Shown here one piece after another: positions 27,114 to 35,154 of a stretch of 64,000 nucleotides of DNA. The first letter of the stretch is position 1. Each line of letters starts with the position of its first letter. The position numbers and the translations under genes were made by a program. This stretch comes from a bacterium (GTDB lineage Bacteria > Cyanobacteriota > Vampirovibrionia > Gastranaerophilales > Gastranaerophilaceae): NCBI GenBank assembly GCA_017536545.1, contig JAFXHF010000017.1, forward strand, positions 1-64,000. Reading direction: 5' to 3'. The notes below the pieces were generated by a model. The model ran no database searches. It saw nothing but the letters and a program-made list of their open reading frames with translations, and was not told the DNA's origin.

Positions 27114-27692
27114 TTAATACTCAATTCCTTTTCTTGCTGCAATTCCTGTATCCCAGTAGTGTTTTACTGGTTTGATTTCTGATACAAGGTGTGCAATTTC
27201 AACAATTTTTGGGTGTGCATTTCTGCCTGTTAAAACAATTTCCATCTCTTCAGGTTTGTTTTTCAATGTCTCAACAACATCATCAACATCAAGTATTCCC
27301 ATATCGATTGCGATATTTGCTTCATCAAGGATTATGAGTTGATATTCGTGATTTTGAATAGCTTTTTTTGCTAAATCCCAACCTTTTTTGATTTCTTGTT
27401 CATCTTGTTCGTTCTGATTTTCTTTATAAATCACTCTATCTAGTCCAGCTTGAACAATTTTAAGATTATCGGAAATTGTTGGTGAAAGTTCTGTAAATGA
27501 ATTAAGTTCGCCGTAATCGTTGCCACCTTTAGTAAACATAATAATCAAGACTTTCCAACAACGGCCAAGGGCTCTCATTGCAAGTCCTAATGATGCGGTA
27601 GTTTTACCTTTTCCGTCACCTGTATAGACTTGGATGTAGCCGTGTTGAGCCCAATTTGGATTTATTAAATTGTTGTTGCAAATTTCTGTCAT
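27114..27692 (-). CDS. cobO: Cob(I)yrinic acid a,c-diamide adenosyltransferase
   Basis: 192 residues of the CobA/CobO/BtuR type. P-loop YTGDGKGKTTAS (about 23-34), ALGRCWKVLIIMF, the LIILDEANIA strand, and the LTGRNAHP segment followed by VSEIKPVKHYWDTGI...RKGIEY are all family signatures. It adds the adenosyl group to corrinoids in cobalamin synthesis or salvage. No other cob genes are near. Start ATG lacks a clear ribosome site; a TATAAT lies 13 bases before it. Convergent with the prepilin gene and divergent from the folate gene across a 35-base gap. Confidence 0.95.
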   Translation of the reverse strand: MTEICNNNLINPNWAQHGYIQVYTGDGKGKTTASLGLAMRALGRCWKVLIIMFTKGGNDYGELNSFTELSPTISDNLKIVQAGLDRVIYKENQNEQDEQEIKKGWDLAKKAIQNHEYQLIILDEANIAIDMGILDVDDVVETLKNKPEEMEIVLTGRNAHPKIVEIAHLVSEIKPVKHYWDTGIAARKGIEY

Positions 27693-27705
27693 TTTTCTTG
27701 AATTT

Positions 27706-27715
27706 ATTATATATT
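27706..27715. promoter_or_regulatory. Overlapping divergent -10 elements
   Basis: Leftward TATAAT (27711-27706) and rightward TATATT (27710-27715) overlap in a 35-base gap between cobO and the folate gene. Both would give leaders of only about 5-7 bases. -35 boxes are weak on both sides. Confidence 0.4.
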
Positions 27716-27727
27716 AATTTTGTGGAT

Positions 27728-28240
27728 ATGAAAACAGATTTAAGAATAAAAGCAAAGAATATTAGAAAAACTTTAGAAATTGGAGAAATTTCTAAAAAAC
27801 TGGTTGCTATGATTCGTAAAAATAAAGCTTATAAAGAAGCGAAAAAAGTTATGATTTTTTATCCAAAGAAGTATGAAATAGATTTACGTGAATTATTTAA
27901 TGATGAAAAATATTTTTATTTACCCAGAGTAAACGAAGATGAGTTGGATGTTTGTCTATACAAGCTAGGTGATGAATTGAAGTTGTCGGCATTTAATGTA
28001 TTAGAGCCTGTTTCTGAAGCTGTAGATGCATGTTGTATGGATCTGATAATAGTTCCAGCATTGTTGGTAGATAAAAATGCTTATAGGCTTGGCTATGGTG
28101 GCGGGTATTATGATAGATTGTTATATCGAATAAGGAATTCTAACGTTAAAACCTTATGTGCTATGCCAAAGGATTTGTTAGTTGAAACTTTACCAAAGGA
28201 TGAATTTGATATTCCTATAGATGAAATAATTTTAGTATAA
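27728..28240 (+). CDS. 5-formyltetrahydrofolate cyclo-ligase
   Basis: 170 residues from the ATG at 27728; an in-frame start further upstream would run into cobO. Converts 5-formyl-THF to 5,10-methenyl-THF with ATP. N-terminal basic helix, MIFYPKKYEID, the strand PRVNEDELDV, and the substrate/ATP loop RLGYGGGYYDR (near residue 120) are diagnostic. Length is slightly short for the family but complete. Terminator directly downstream. Confidence 0.92.
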   Translation: MKTDLRIKAKNIRKTLEIGEISKKLVAMIRKNKAYKEAKKVMIFYPKKYEIDLRELFNDEKYFYLPRVNEDELDVCLYKLGDELKLSAFNVLEPVSEAVDACCMDLIIVPALLVDKNAYRLGYGGGYYDRLLYRIRNSNVKTLCAMPKDLLVETLPKDEFDIPIDEIILV

Positions 28241-28243
28241 GCT

Positions 28244-28277
28244 AAAGGACCCGTCTTCGACGAGTCCTTTGGTTTTT
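28244..28277 (+). terminator. Intrinsic terminator after the cyclo-ligase gene
   Basis: AAAGGACCCGT and ACGAGTCCTTT (one mismatch) around a CTTCG loop, followed by GGTTTTT. Confidence 0.85.
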
Positions 28278-28320
28278 GGGGTTAGTTAGTTTATAAATGA
28301 GGGTTATGTTAATCTATTCA

Positions 28321-28842
28321 TTAAGCCGTATATTTTGGTGCCATATCTTGAATGCCTTTGTTACGAGCTTCTTTAGCGGCTTTTAACTCTGCTTCAATTG
28401 ATTGAGCTAAAGTTTCAAGTTTCTCTTTTTCTTGAGTAAGTTTTTCTTCATCGACTTTTAGAAGTTTTGTTTCAACTTGAAGTGCCTTATCTCTACCTTG
28501 TTGATACAACTGTTGCATAATGAATTCATTCATCATTTTTTGTTGTTGTGGATTTGGTGGATATGGTTGCTGTTGCATCCAAATTGAACTAATTGCTGGA
28601 GCTGTTTGTTGCATATATTGATATGCACTATTGTTTGCGTTCGCAAGGTAACCCATTGCTCTACCAAACATTGAACCAGGCAATGCTGCCAATGTTTCTG
28701 GCCTTACTTCCCCACTACCGATGAGTGCTGAATACTGTTGTAAATCCATTAATTTCTTCGTGATTTTCTGTAAACGATACTGAAGATTACTCTTTTGGTA
28801 AATCAGATCGTGTACACGTGCGTTAAACATTAGAATACACAT
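28321..28842 (-). CDS. Unknown coiled-coil protein
   Basis: 173 residues, not recognised. Residues 10-40 form a basic helix (QKSNLQYRLQKITKKLMDLQQ). The middle is rich in Gln, Met and Pro (WMQQQPYPPNPQQQKMMNEF). The C-terminal 60 residues are a strong coiled coil (EEKLTQEKEKLETLAQSIEAELKAA, given here as part of one helix). No signal peptide or membrane segment. The ATG follows AGGG by 8 bases; it stands alone between the clpP terminator and the convergent folate gene. A structural role is possible but not shown. Confidence 0.55.
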   Translation of the reverse strand: MCILMFNARVHDLIYQKSNLQYRLQKITKKLMDLQQYSALIGSGEVRPETLAALPGSMFGRAMGYLANANNSAYQYMQQTAPAISSIWMQQQPYPPNPQQQKMMNEFIMQQLYQQGRDKALQVETKLLKVDEEKLTQEKEKLETLAQSIEAELKAAKEARNKGIQDMAPKYTA

Positions 28843-28902
28843 AATACTAACCCTACCTTTTCAATTTTTAAAACTAACCTTTTTTATAACCTACACATAT
28901 AT

Positions 28903-28936
28903 AAAAACATGCAATATCAAGTAATTGCATGTTTTT
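28903..28936 (-). terminator. Intrinsic terminator of clpP
   Basis: AAAAACATGCAAT and ATTGCATGTTTTT, 13-bp perfect stem with an 8-base loop; read leftward it ends in TTTTTATAT. Confidence 0.88.
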
Positions 28937-28965
28937 AGACGTTTATTAAGTTTTGTTAACAATTG

Positions 28966-29580
28966 TTATTTTGTACCACGTTCTACAACTTTGTCAATCA
29001 AGCCGTATTCCATAGCTTCGTATGCTGATAGATAGTGGTCACGTTCACAGTCTTCTTTTACTTTATCAAAAGATTGTCCTGAGTTTTCTGCCATAATTCC
29101 GATTAACATATCTTTCATTCTGCGAATTTCTTTTGCTTCGATTTCGATATCGGTAGCTTGGCCTCTAGCACCACCTAGTGGTTGGTGAATCATAATTCTT
29201 GCACTTGGTAAAGCCATTCTTTTACCTTTAGCACCAGCTGAAAGTAGGAAAGCACCCATTGAAGCTGCTTCACCCAAACAGATTGTAGAAACATCTGACT
29301 TGATAAGGTTCATTGTGTCATAGATTGCCATACCTGCAGTGATTACACCACCAGGGCTATTAATATATAACATGATATCTTTTTCTGAATTTTCACTATC
29401 AAGTAGTAAAAGTTGTGCTACTACTGAGTTTGCTACTTCATCATCAATTTCTGTACCTAAAAAGATGATTCTTTCTCTCAATAATCTTGAGAAAATATCA
29501 AAAGAACGTTCCCCACGAGATGATGCTTCGATAACTGTAGGTACATAACCCATTATTTTCATATAAGTTTCTTGATCCAT
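28966..29580 (-). CDS. clpP: ATP-dependent Clp protease proteolytic subunit
   Basis: 204-residue serine peptidase forming the tetradecameric barrel. Catalytic triad visible: Ser107 in GEAASMGAF, His132 in MIHQPLGG, Asp181 in [26 protein letters not shown] is the usual oligomer-contact region. It is monocistronic, with AGGAGAG site and a strong terminator. No clpX follows it, unlike the common clpP-clpX order. A ClpX-type zinc domain and a Clp N-domain protein without ATPase are found in the operon at 31212-37018. Confidence 0.97.
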   Translation of the reverse strand: MDQETYMKIMGYVPTVIEASSRGERSFDIFSRLLRERIIFLGTEIDDEVANSVVAQLLLLDSENSEKDIMLYINSPGGVITAGMAIYDTMNLIKSDVSTICLGEAASMGAFLLSAGAKGKRMALPSARIMIHQPLGGARGQATDIEIEAKEIRRMKDMLIGIMAENSGQSFDKVKEDCERDHYLSAYEAMEYGLIDKVVERGTK

Positions 29581-29651
29581 TTTGGCTCTCCTTTTTTCTT
29601 AATTTTATAATAAATAATTAATTTAATCAATTCGTTTAGATACAGTAATTA

Positions 29652-31163
29652 TTATAAACATTCAGCAGGGACTTCTACTTTATGGATGCGTGTAGTTTTG
29701 TAGTCTTGGATTTTATGGTTGGTTGTTAAATATTCATACAATGCATCTTGTCTTGAGGCATCAAAGAATTCAATATTATGGTCATTTTCTAAATCTTTTT
29801 TCATCTCAGATAAACCAGCTACGCCAGTTGCTAGGAATACATCATAGGCAACAATAAATTCTTCATCATTATCGCAATTATCCAAATCAACTTTTATTGA
29901 GCCATCAGGATTTAGTATATGTACGGAAGTTACTTTCAAGTCTGGATTAATTGTGTATTCAAGTCCCGCAACCTGCATAACTCCTGGGGAAACTTTGCCA
30001 AAAGATGTTGATAAAGCACACCAGTTTAGTGTATCTATAATTTGTTTTTTAGTTAATATTGTCTTAATTAAAGTCGAAGTTGTGAATGGTAAAGCATTGT
30101 TAATATCTGCTTTTGTAACATATGGGTCGTCAAAGTTATCTCTGATTGTACCAGCATTAACTAAGGCAATATCTGCAGGTGCTCCGTCAGAGTATGTGTT
30201 TACGTACCACAAATTTGAATCAGCAATAATGTTTCCAATTTCACTATGTCCAAATAAAGGGTTTGATTTTACTAATGGTCTATCAAGTGTGAATAGGGTT
30301 TCACCAGTTTGAGGTGTGCCATCATTTGTAAGGGGTTTAAAAATGTTTTTACAGTTATCTTTTACAAGAACACCATCCTCATCAAATTCCAAATTTAAAA
30401 TCCCATATTCATCAAGGTTTTCTCCAAAATATTTTGTTGGTGTTTTACCTGTTGCAACAATTTTTACAGGCTCACCTCTATCTGAAACTTCCCATCTGTC
30501 GGTTTCATTATGGTCGTGTCCGCCAATAATTACATCGATTCCACCAATTTTTGCAAGTTCTTTGTAATAATCAACATCACCAGATTTACTTTGATTACCT
30601 GTGTGTGCTAGTAAGAATATCTTATTGATGCCACTTTTTTCAAGTTTTTTAACTTCGTTTTTGATAATTTCAATAGTTTCTTCAAACGGTCTTACTCGAA
30701 TAAATTCAGTCAATGTATTCATAAATGTAATATGGTTAAAATCAAATGGGGAAACGCCTATTACCCCGATTCTCTCACCTTTTTTTTCAATAATTTTACT
30801 TTTTGGAATTTTACTTAATTGTGTTGGTCTTGTATATTTTAAATTTGTTGATAAAAATTTATCTTGAAGATCGTATTTATTAATAATTGTAGCAAGGTGT
30901 TCACCTTGTTCAAGATCGTGGTTTCCAACACTGATGGCATCTGTTTGTGGCCCTAGTTTTTGTGCAACGATTTCGTTATTGGAATTTTCATCCAAAAACA
31001 TATCACCACCACAAAGAGTTATATTTATAGCACCTTGATTTTGCCTATAAAACTCGTCCTTTTCTTCTAAAAAAGTATCAACGTATTTTATAGAACTGTG
31101 CAAATCATTGTAATATAAAGTGTTTATCTTAGTTCCAGTAAATGCCATGTTAGAAATTTTCAT
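29652..31163 (-). CDS. UshA/5'-nucleotidase-like metallophosphoesterase without signal peptide
   Basis: 503 residues with two domains. Metallophosphatase domain (12-300): NDLHS (D20, H22), GGDMF (D54), GNHDLEQG (N81, H82), LLAHTG and GGHDHNET. 5'-nucleotidase C-terminal domain (310-500): ADIALVNAGTIRDNF and ALPFTTSTLIKT. Relatives are periplasmic or cell-wall enzymes that dephosphorylate nucleotides. Here the usual signal peptide is replaced by MKISNMAFTG, whose AFTG echoes the SFTG of the protein at 22683. Either it stays in the cytoplasm or another targeting route is used. It is a single gene between clpP and hpt. Confidence 0.88.
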   Translation of the reverse strand: MKISNMAFTGTKINTLYYNDLHSSIKYVDTFLEEKDEFYRQNQGAINITLCGGDMFLDENSNNEIVAQKLGPQTDAISVGNHDLEQGEHLATIINKYDLQDKFLSTNLKYTRPTQLSKIPKSKIIEKKGERIGVIGVSPFDFNHITFMNTLTEFIRVRPFEETIEIIKNEVKKLEKSGINKIFLLAHTGNQSKSGDVDYYKELAKIGGIDVIIGGHDHNETDRWEVSDRGEPVKIVATGKTPTKYFGENLDEYGILNLEFDEDGVLVKDNCKNIFKPLTNDGTPQTGETLFTLDRPLVKSNPLFGHSEIGNIIADSNLWYVNTYSDGAPADIALVNAGTIRDNFDDPYVTKADINNALPFTTSTLIKTILTKKQIIDTLNWCALSTSFGKVSPGVMQVAGLEYTINPDLKVTSVHILNPDGSIKVDLDNCDNDEEFIVAYDVFLATGVAGLSEMKKDLENDHNIEFFDASRQDALYEYLTTNHKIQDYKTTRIHKVEVPAECL

Positions 31164-31211
31164 ACTTGTATAATGTGTGTGAAAAATATTTTTGCTAGAG
31201 GTTGTGTATAT

Positions 31212-31745
31212 TTATACCTCTTTGTAACCTATATATTTTAGGTTTCTGAAATATCCATCGTAATCTAATCCATAGCCAACAACGAATTTGTCATCAACAT
31301 CAAATCCATAATAATCTGGTTCAACTTCAACCTTGCGTGTGATTTTTTTATCTAGAAGTGAACAGAATTTGATTGATTTTGTGTGGAAATTGCAGTTCAT
31401 AAAATCAATCAAGAATTTTGCAGTTAGACCAGTATCAACAATATCTTCTATAATTAATACGTTTTTGCCATTTAAGTCTGGTAATTGAATATCAACAGCG
31501 TTAACTTTCCCAGATGTTGTAGTTGATGAACCATAGCTTGAAAGTCTAATGAATTCCAATTGAAGTGGCATATCTAAATGTTTTACCAAATCAACTGCAA
31601 ACATAACTGCACCTTTTAATACACATATTGCAATAACTTCTTCGCCGTTATAGAACTTGTTCATCTCAGCTGCAAGTTCTTTGATTCTTGTTTGTAGTTG
31701 TTCTTCGCTGAATAAAACTTTCAATTCTTCAATTTTAATTTCCAT
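31212..31745 (-). CDS. hpt: Hypoxanthine phosphoribosyltransferase
   Basis: 177 residues; salvages hypoxanthine/guanine with PRPP. The PRPP loop VLIIEDIVDTGLT (about 95-107), the VLKGAVMFAVDL loop, SSYGSST flexible loop and the DDKFVVGYGLDYDGYFRN base-binding end are intact. Its start codon overlaps the tilS stop by one base, and tilS-hpt is a pair conserved in many bacteria. No ftsH follows, unlike in Bacillus. Confidence 0.95.
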   Translation of the reverse strand: MEIKIEELKVLFSEEQLQTRIKELAAEMNKFYNGEEVIAICVLKGAVMFAVDLVKHLDMPLQLEFIRLSSYGSSTTTSGKVNAVDIQLPDLNGKNVLIIEDIVDTGLTAKFLIDFMNCNFHTKSIKFCSLLDKKITRKVEVEPDYYGFDVDDKFVVGYGLDYDGYFRNLKYIGYKEV

Positions 31746-33085
31746 TATGCTTGTCCCTTCTTATAAAATGCCAAACGATGTGTTGGTTTTGAATTAACTT
31801 TTATTTTATCACTAATCCCAAGACCAATAGCCCAAAATACTTCATTGAATTGTGTCATAAATAGTAAATTGTCTTTTTCATGGTTAGGAATTTTCTTTTC
31901 GTTTAAATATTTTTTTAATTTTTGAGTTCCGTCAAGTCCGAAAGGTCTAATTATATCGCCATCTTGACGTGTTCTAACCTCAAAATCTAATGGTAGGTTT
32001 TTTAGATTTACATAGGCTGTACAATCACTGTCTTTTGGAAATTTTCGAACTTCTTTTTCAAATTTTTCTATCTCAAAAATATATCCGTTATTTTCGTATT
32101 TGCCCTCTTTTGTAATATGAAAATATGGAGTTAAAATTTTATTCCCTGTGATGATTTCGATGTTTTCTTCACTTACAAAAATCCATAAATTGTCAGTAAG
32201 TGAACAAGTTTTTCCTGCTTTTAAGTTTGAATTCTCACTAATAAATTCAAAAATATTTAATATTTTTTTTCTGTCGTAATCCAAATTATTTTGTATAAAA
32301 AGGTTATAGATAAGACGTTTTTGTACATTTTTTGATAGTTTTAAGAATTTTTTTGTCTTTATTTTGCCATTTTCAGTGATTTTTTCAGTTAAAAGTTTTA
32401 GATATTCTTCAATAATTTCAGTTTCTTCTCTTGCTATTTCAGAAAGTGAATGGATTGAATCTGAAACAGTTTGATTTACTTTTTCCAATGTTGGTATAAC
32501 TTCAGCTCTAATATAGTTTCTTTTATATTTTGTATCAGAATTTGAGCTATCTTTGTTTGGGGTTAGGTTATTTTCGTTGCAATAATTTTCAATTTCATTT
32601 CTTGTAATATCAAGAAGTGGTCGGTAATAAATATCTCTTCGCTCTGTAATACCTTGCAGACCTGAGATACCTGTTCCTGTACAAATTCTATATATTAGGG
32701 TTTCAACGTTATCGTTTTTGTTGTGTGCTGTAAAAATAATTTTGCTATCAAATTTTTCTGCACATTTTTCAAAGAATTTGTAACGTGCTTCACGAGCTGC
32801 AGTTTCTGTTTTTGCAACATTTTCGGGTAAGTTTTCGCTATAAAATTCTACTTTAAGATTTTCACAAAAATTCTTACAGTTTTGTTCTTCTAAATCGCTC
32901 TCTTCTCCTCTCCATTTGTGGTTTAGGTGAATTGCGACGATTTTATTTTTACAAGATTTTTTTAAAGCGTGAAGCAAGCACATTGAATCAAATCCACCTG
33001 AAAAAGCTACAAGATAAACTAAATCTGATTTTTCCAAATCGTATTTTTTTAAAAAAGATTTAATTGTTTTGTGGATTTGTTTCAT
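31745..33085 (-). CDS. tilS: tRNA(Ile)-lysidine synthase
   Basis: 446 residues; changes C34 of the CAU-anticodon isoleucine tRNA to lysidine. PP-loop FSGGFDS (28-34), the HLNHKWRGEESDLEE segment, ARYKFFEK and HNKNDNVETLIYR are all diagnostic. The C-terminal domain with QDGDIIRPFG and WAIGLGISDKIKV is present. AT-rich codon use makes it Lys/Asn-rich but no motif is missing. It is tightly packed: 2 bases after the Clp-N gene and overlapping hpt. Confidence 0.95.
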   Translation of the reverse strand: MKQIHKTIKSFLKKYDLEKSDLVYLVAFSGGFDSMCLLHALKKSCKNKIVAIHLNHKWRGEESDLEEQNCKNFCENLKVEFYSENLPENVAKTETAAREARYKFFEKCAEKFDSKIIFTAHNKNDNVETLIYRICTGTGISGLQGITERRDIYYRPLLDITRNEIENYCNENNLTPNKDSSNSDTKYKRNYIRAEVIPTLEKVNQTVSDSIHSLSEIAREETEIIEEYLKLLTEKITENGKIKTKKFLKLSKNVQKRLIYNLFIQNNLDYDRKKILNIFEFISENSNLKAGKTCSLTDNLWIFVSEENIEIITGNKILTPYFHITKEGKYENNGYIFEIEKFEKEVRKFPKDSDCTAYVNLKNLPLDFEVRTRQDGDIIRPFGLDGTQKLKKYLNEKKIPNHEKDNLLFMTQFNEVFWAIGLGISDKIKVNSKPTHRLAFYKKGQA

Positions 33086-33087
33086 AA

Positions 33088-34449
33088 TTATTGTTTTTGT
33101 GAATGTTTTTTGATACCTTCTCTGATTTCAACAACGTCTGTGCCTAGTTGTTCTAGGGCTTGCATTGCAAGAGAATCTGGTTCTGTTGTGATTGCCCAAA
33201 GAAGATCTGCTGATTCAATTTTTGTCTTATGTTGTTTTTTAGCGTATTCCCAAGCTGCTTCAAGTACACGTTTTGCACGTTTTGTGAATACCATCTCATT
33301 GTCAAAATATTCATTACCGTAGCCGATAATTTTTTCAACAATAATTCTTGCATCACGAATGTTGATTTCAAGTTCGTTTAGAACAATTGCACCAATACCT
33401 GTAGCTTCACCAATGATACCCAATAAGAACATCTCAGTACCAACAACCCCACGACCAATGCGACGAGCTTCTTGTTTTGCTAATCTTAGGATTGTCAATG
33501 TTTCTGGCATTTGTTTTTCAATAGGTTTAATAATTCCGTGTGCTAAATCATCATCATTAATATTTAATTCTTTGAAAATGTTGTAAGCTACACCTTTTTT
33601 AGTTTTTAACAACCCTAAAATCATATGTTCTGGTAAAACTTCAGATGAACCAAGTTCTTTTGCAGTCTGAAGTGCTAAACTCATTGCAATAAAAGCGTTT
33701 GGTGTGAATACGATTTGACGACCTTCGTATTCAGCTTGACGAGAATTGATGTGGGAAAGTTTTTCTTCAAAAACGTCTTCTGTAATACCAAATTGTTCTA
33801 AAATTTTTGTTAAATCAGACTCTTTGTCTTCTAAAATTGATGAAATAATTTGTTCAGTACCTAAAATTTCATAGTTTGATGTTGAAAGTTTTGAAACTGC
33901 ACGTTCAAATACTTTTGAAGATTGCTCGTTATCAAATAATGAATCTGTTTCTTGAGTTAGGTTAACTTCTTTTTCTTTGTTTTCATCAAGTTCAGGGTGA
34001 AAGTCTTTTTTAACTTTTCTTTGAACAAGTTTTTCGATTAGTGGACGAGATTTTTCGATATCAAATCCAAGGTTTTCCAAGTATTGTGGAATTTTTGAAT
34101 GTGTATCGTTGATTGCGGCAAGTACCAAGTGCTCGTAGTGAACTGTTGGGTTGCCAGATTTTTCAATCAAGTCCATAGTATTTGTTAGAATGCGTTTAAA
34201 GTCTTCACTGAAAGGAATTGCAGAATTCATATCAGCTTCTTCGATATTAAGGCTCAAATAGATTTCTTCAGCTAATCTTTCATATGTCAGGTCATATGTT
34301 TTGAAGATTTTTGCACAAAAACCTTTTGTTTCTTTAACTAGAGCCAATAACAAGTGCTCCGATAAAACTTTATCTGAGTGATCATAAATTGCGATATTTT
34401 GGGCCTCTACAATTACGTTAACCGCTTTTTCAGTAAATTTTTCAAACAA
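33088..34449 (-). CDS. Stand-alone Clp N-domain protein (three tandem domains, no ATPase)
   Basis: 453 residues. The sequence opens like ClpC (MFEKFTEKAVNVIVEAQ, LSEHLLLALVKE) but contains only Clp N-type half-repeats, about six of them (1-60, 80-140, 176-235, 246-305, 318-375, 387-445). They equal three double domains separated by acidic linkers (150-175). Typical half-repeat signatures: EHLVLAAI, EHMILGLL, TEMFLLGII, ADLLWAI. No Walker A/B, no AAA+ module and no LGF loop occur, and the next gene starts right after the stop, so this is not a truncation by the window. In known systems Clp N domains bind adaptors or substrates, so it could compete for or deliver Clp clients. That role is inference. 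Confidence 0.85.
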   Translation of the reverse strand: MFEKFTEKAVNVIVEAQNIAIYDHSDKVLSEHLLLALVKETKGFCAKIFKTYDLTYERLAEEIYLSLNIEEADMNSAIPFSEDFKRILTNTMDLIEKSGNPTVHYEHLVLAAINDTHSKIPQYLENLGFDIEKSRPLIEKLVQRKVKKDFHPELDENKEKEVNLTQETDSLFDNEQSSKVFERAVSKLSTSNYEILGTEQIISSILEDKESDLTKILEQFGITEDVFEEKLSHINSRQAEYEGRQIVFTPNAFIAMSLALQTAKELGSSEVLPEHMILGLLKTKKGVAYNIFKELNINDDDLAHGIIKPIEKQMPETLTILRLAKQEARRIGRGVVGTEMFLLGIIGEATGIGAIVLNELEINIRDARIIVEKIIGYGNEYFDNEMVFTKRAKRVLEAAWEYAKKQHKTKIESADLLWAITTEPDSLAMQALEQLGTDVVEIREGIKKHSQKQ

Positions 34450-34466
34450 GATTCTATTCCTTATTA

Positions 34467-34739
34467 CTATTCTTCGTCTTCTTCTGGATCAAGAGTTTCG
34501 ATATATTCTTGAACTTTAGCAAATTCTTCATCATCATCGATAGTTTCAAAGAAAACTTCTTCGCCTTCTTCAACATATCTCATTAAAACAATTTCAGGTT
34601 CTTCAGTGTCAGCACTTGTTTCTTCTAATAATAATGCGTATTGTTTTCCTTCATATTCAAGAATGTCGTATAATTCGCATCTTAAAACTGTACCGTCATC
34701 ATCTGTAATTTCAATTACGTTTTCTTCATCAAATGCCAT
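34467..34739 (-). CDS. DUF1292 (YrzB-like) small acidic protein
   Basis: 90 residues from the ATG at 34739, which has AAAGGAG; the nine codons before it overlap the upstream gene end. It has the DUF1292 pattern: ITDDDGTVLRCELYDILEYEGKQYALL, given here in parts as DDDGT, LYDILEYEGKQYALL and IVLMRYVE. It ends in a Glu/Asp-rich tail. The function is unknown, but it sits behind ruvX in this window as it does in Bacillus (yrrK-yrzB), which supports the call. Confidence 0.88.
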   Translation of the reverse strand: MAFDEENVIEITDDDGTVLRCELYDILEYEGKQYALLLEETSADTEEPEIVLMRYVEEGEEVFFETIDDDEEFAKVQEYIETLDPEEDEE

Positions 34740-34752
34740 TTTTGTTTCTCCT

Positions 34753-35154
34753 TTATTTTCTTGCAAGGTATTGTTCTAGTATAATACAAGCACTTTCTAT
34801 ATCAACTAGACCCTTGTCTTTTCTAAAATCTATTTTCTTATTGCGTAAGTTTTCTTCTGCCGCATCAGATGTTAATCTTTCATCTTCAAAAATTATTTCA
34901 TAACCCTGAATTTTAGATGCAAACTGTTCGCAATTTTCTGCCTGAAAACCTTTAGTACCGTCCATATTTAAAGGTATGCCGATTACAATCTTTTTTACGT
35001 TATTTTCTTTTGCAATTTTTTGGATTGCTTCAAGAGCTTTGGCTTCAGGTTCTCTTTGAATGTACGAGTGCCCATTAGCAAGCATCAAGAGATAATCACT
35101 TAGAGCAATTCCGATACGTTTTGTGCCAATATCTAAAGCCATTACTTTATACAT
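34753..35154 (-). CDS. ruvX: RuvX/YqgF-type Holliday junction resolvase-like nuclease
   Basis: 133 residues, RNase H fold. Acidic active-site residues lie in MALDIGTKRIGIALSD (Asp8), FEDERLTS (Glu/Asp near 91-93) and KGLVDIESACIIL (Asp near 117). VIGIPLNMDGTKGFQ is the conserved core. YqgF proteins process pre-16S rRNA ends and resemble RuvC resolvases. It overlaps the preceding HEAT-like gene by 8 bases and is followed by the DUF1292 gene. Confidence 0.93.
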   Translation of the reverse strand: MYKVMALDIGTKRIGIALSDYLLMLANGHSYIQREPEAKALEAIQKIAKENNVKKIVIGIPLNMDGTKGFQAENCEQFASKIQGYEIIFEDERLTSDAAEENLRNKKIDFRKDKGLVDIESACIILEQYLARK

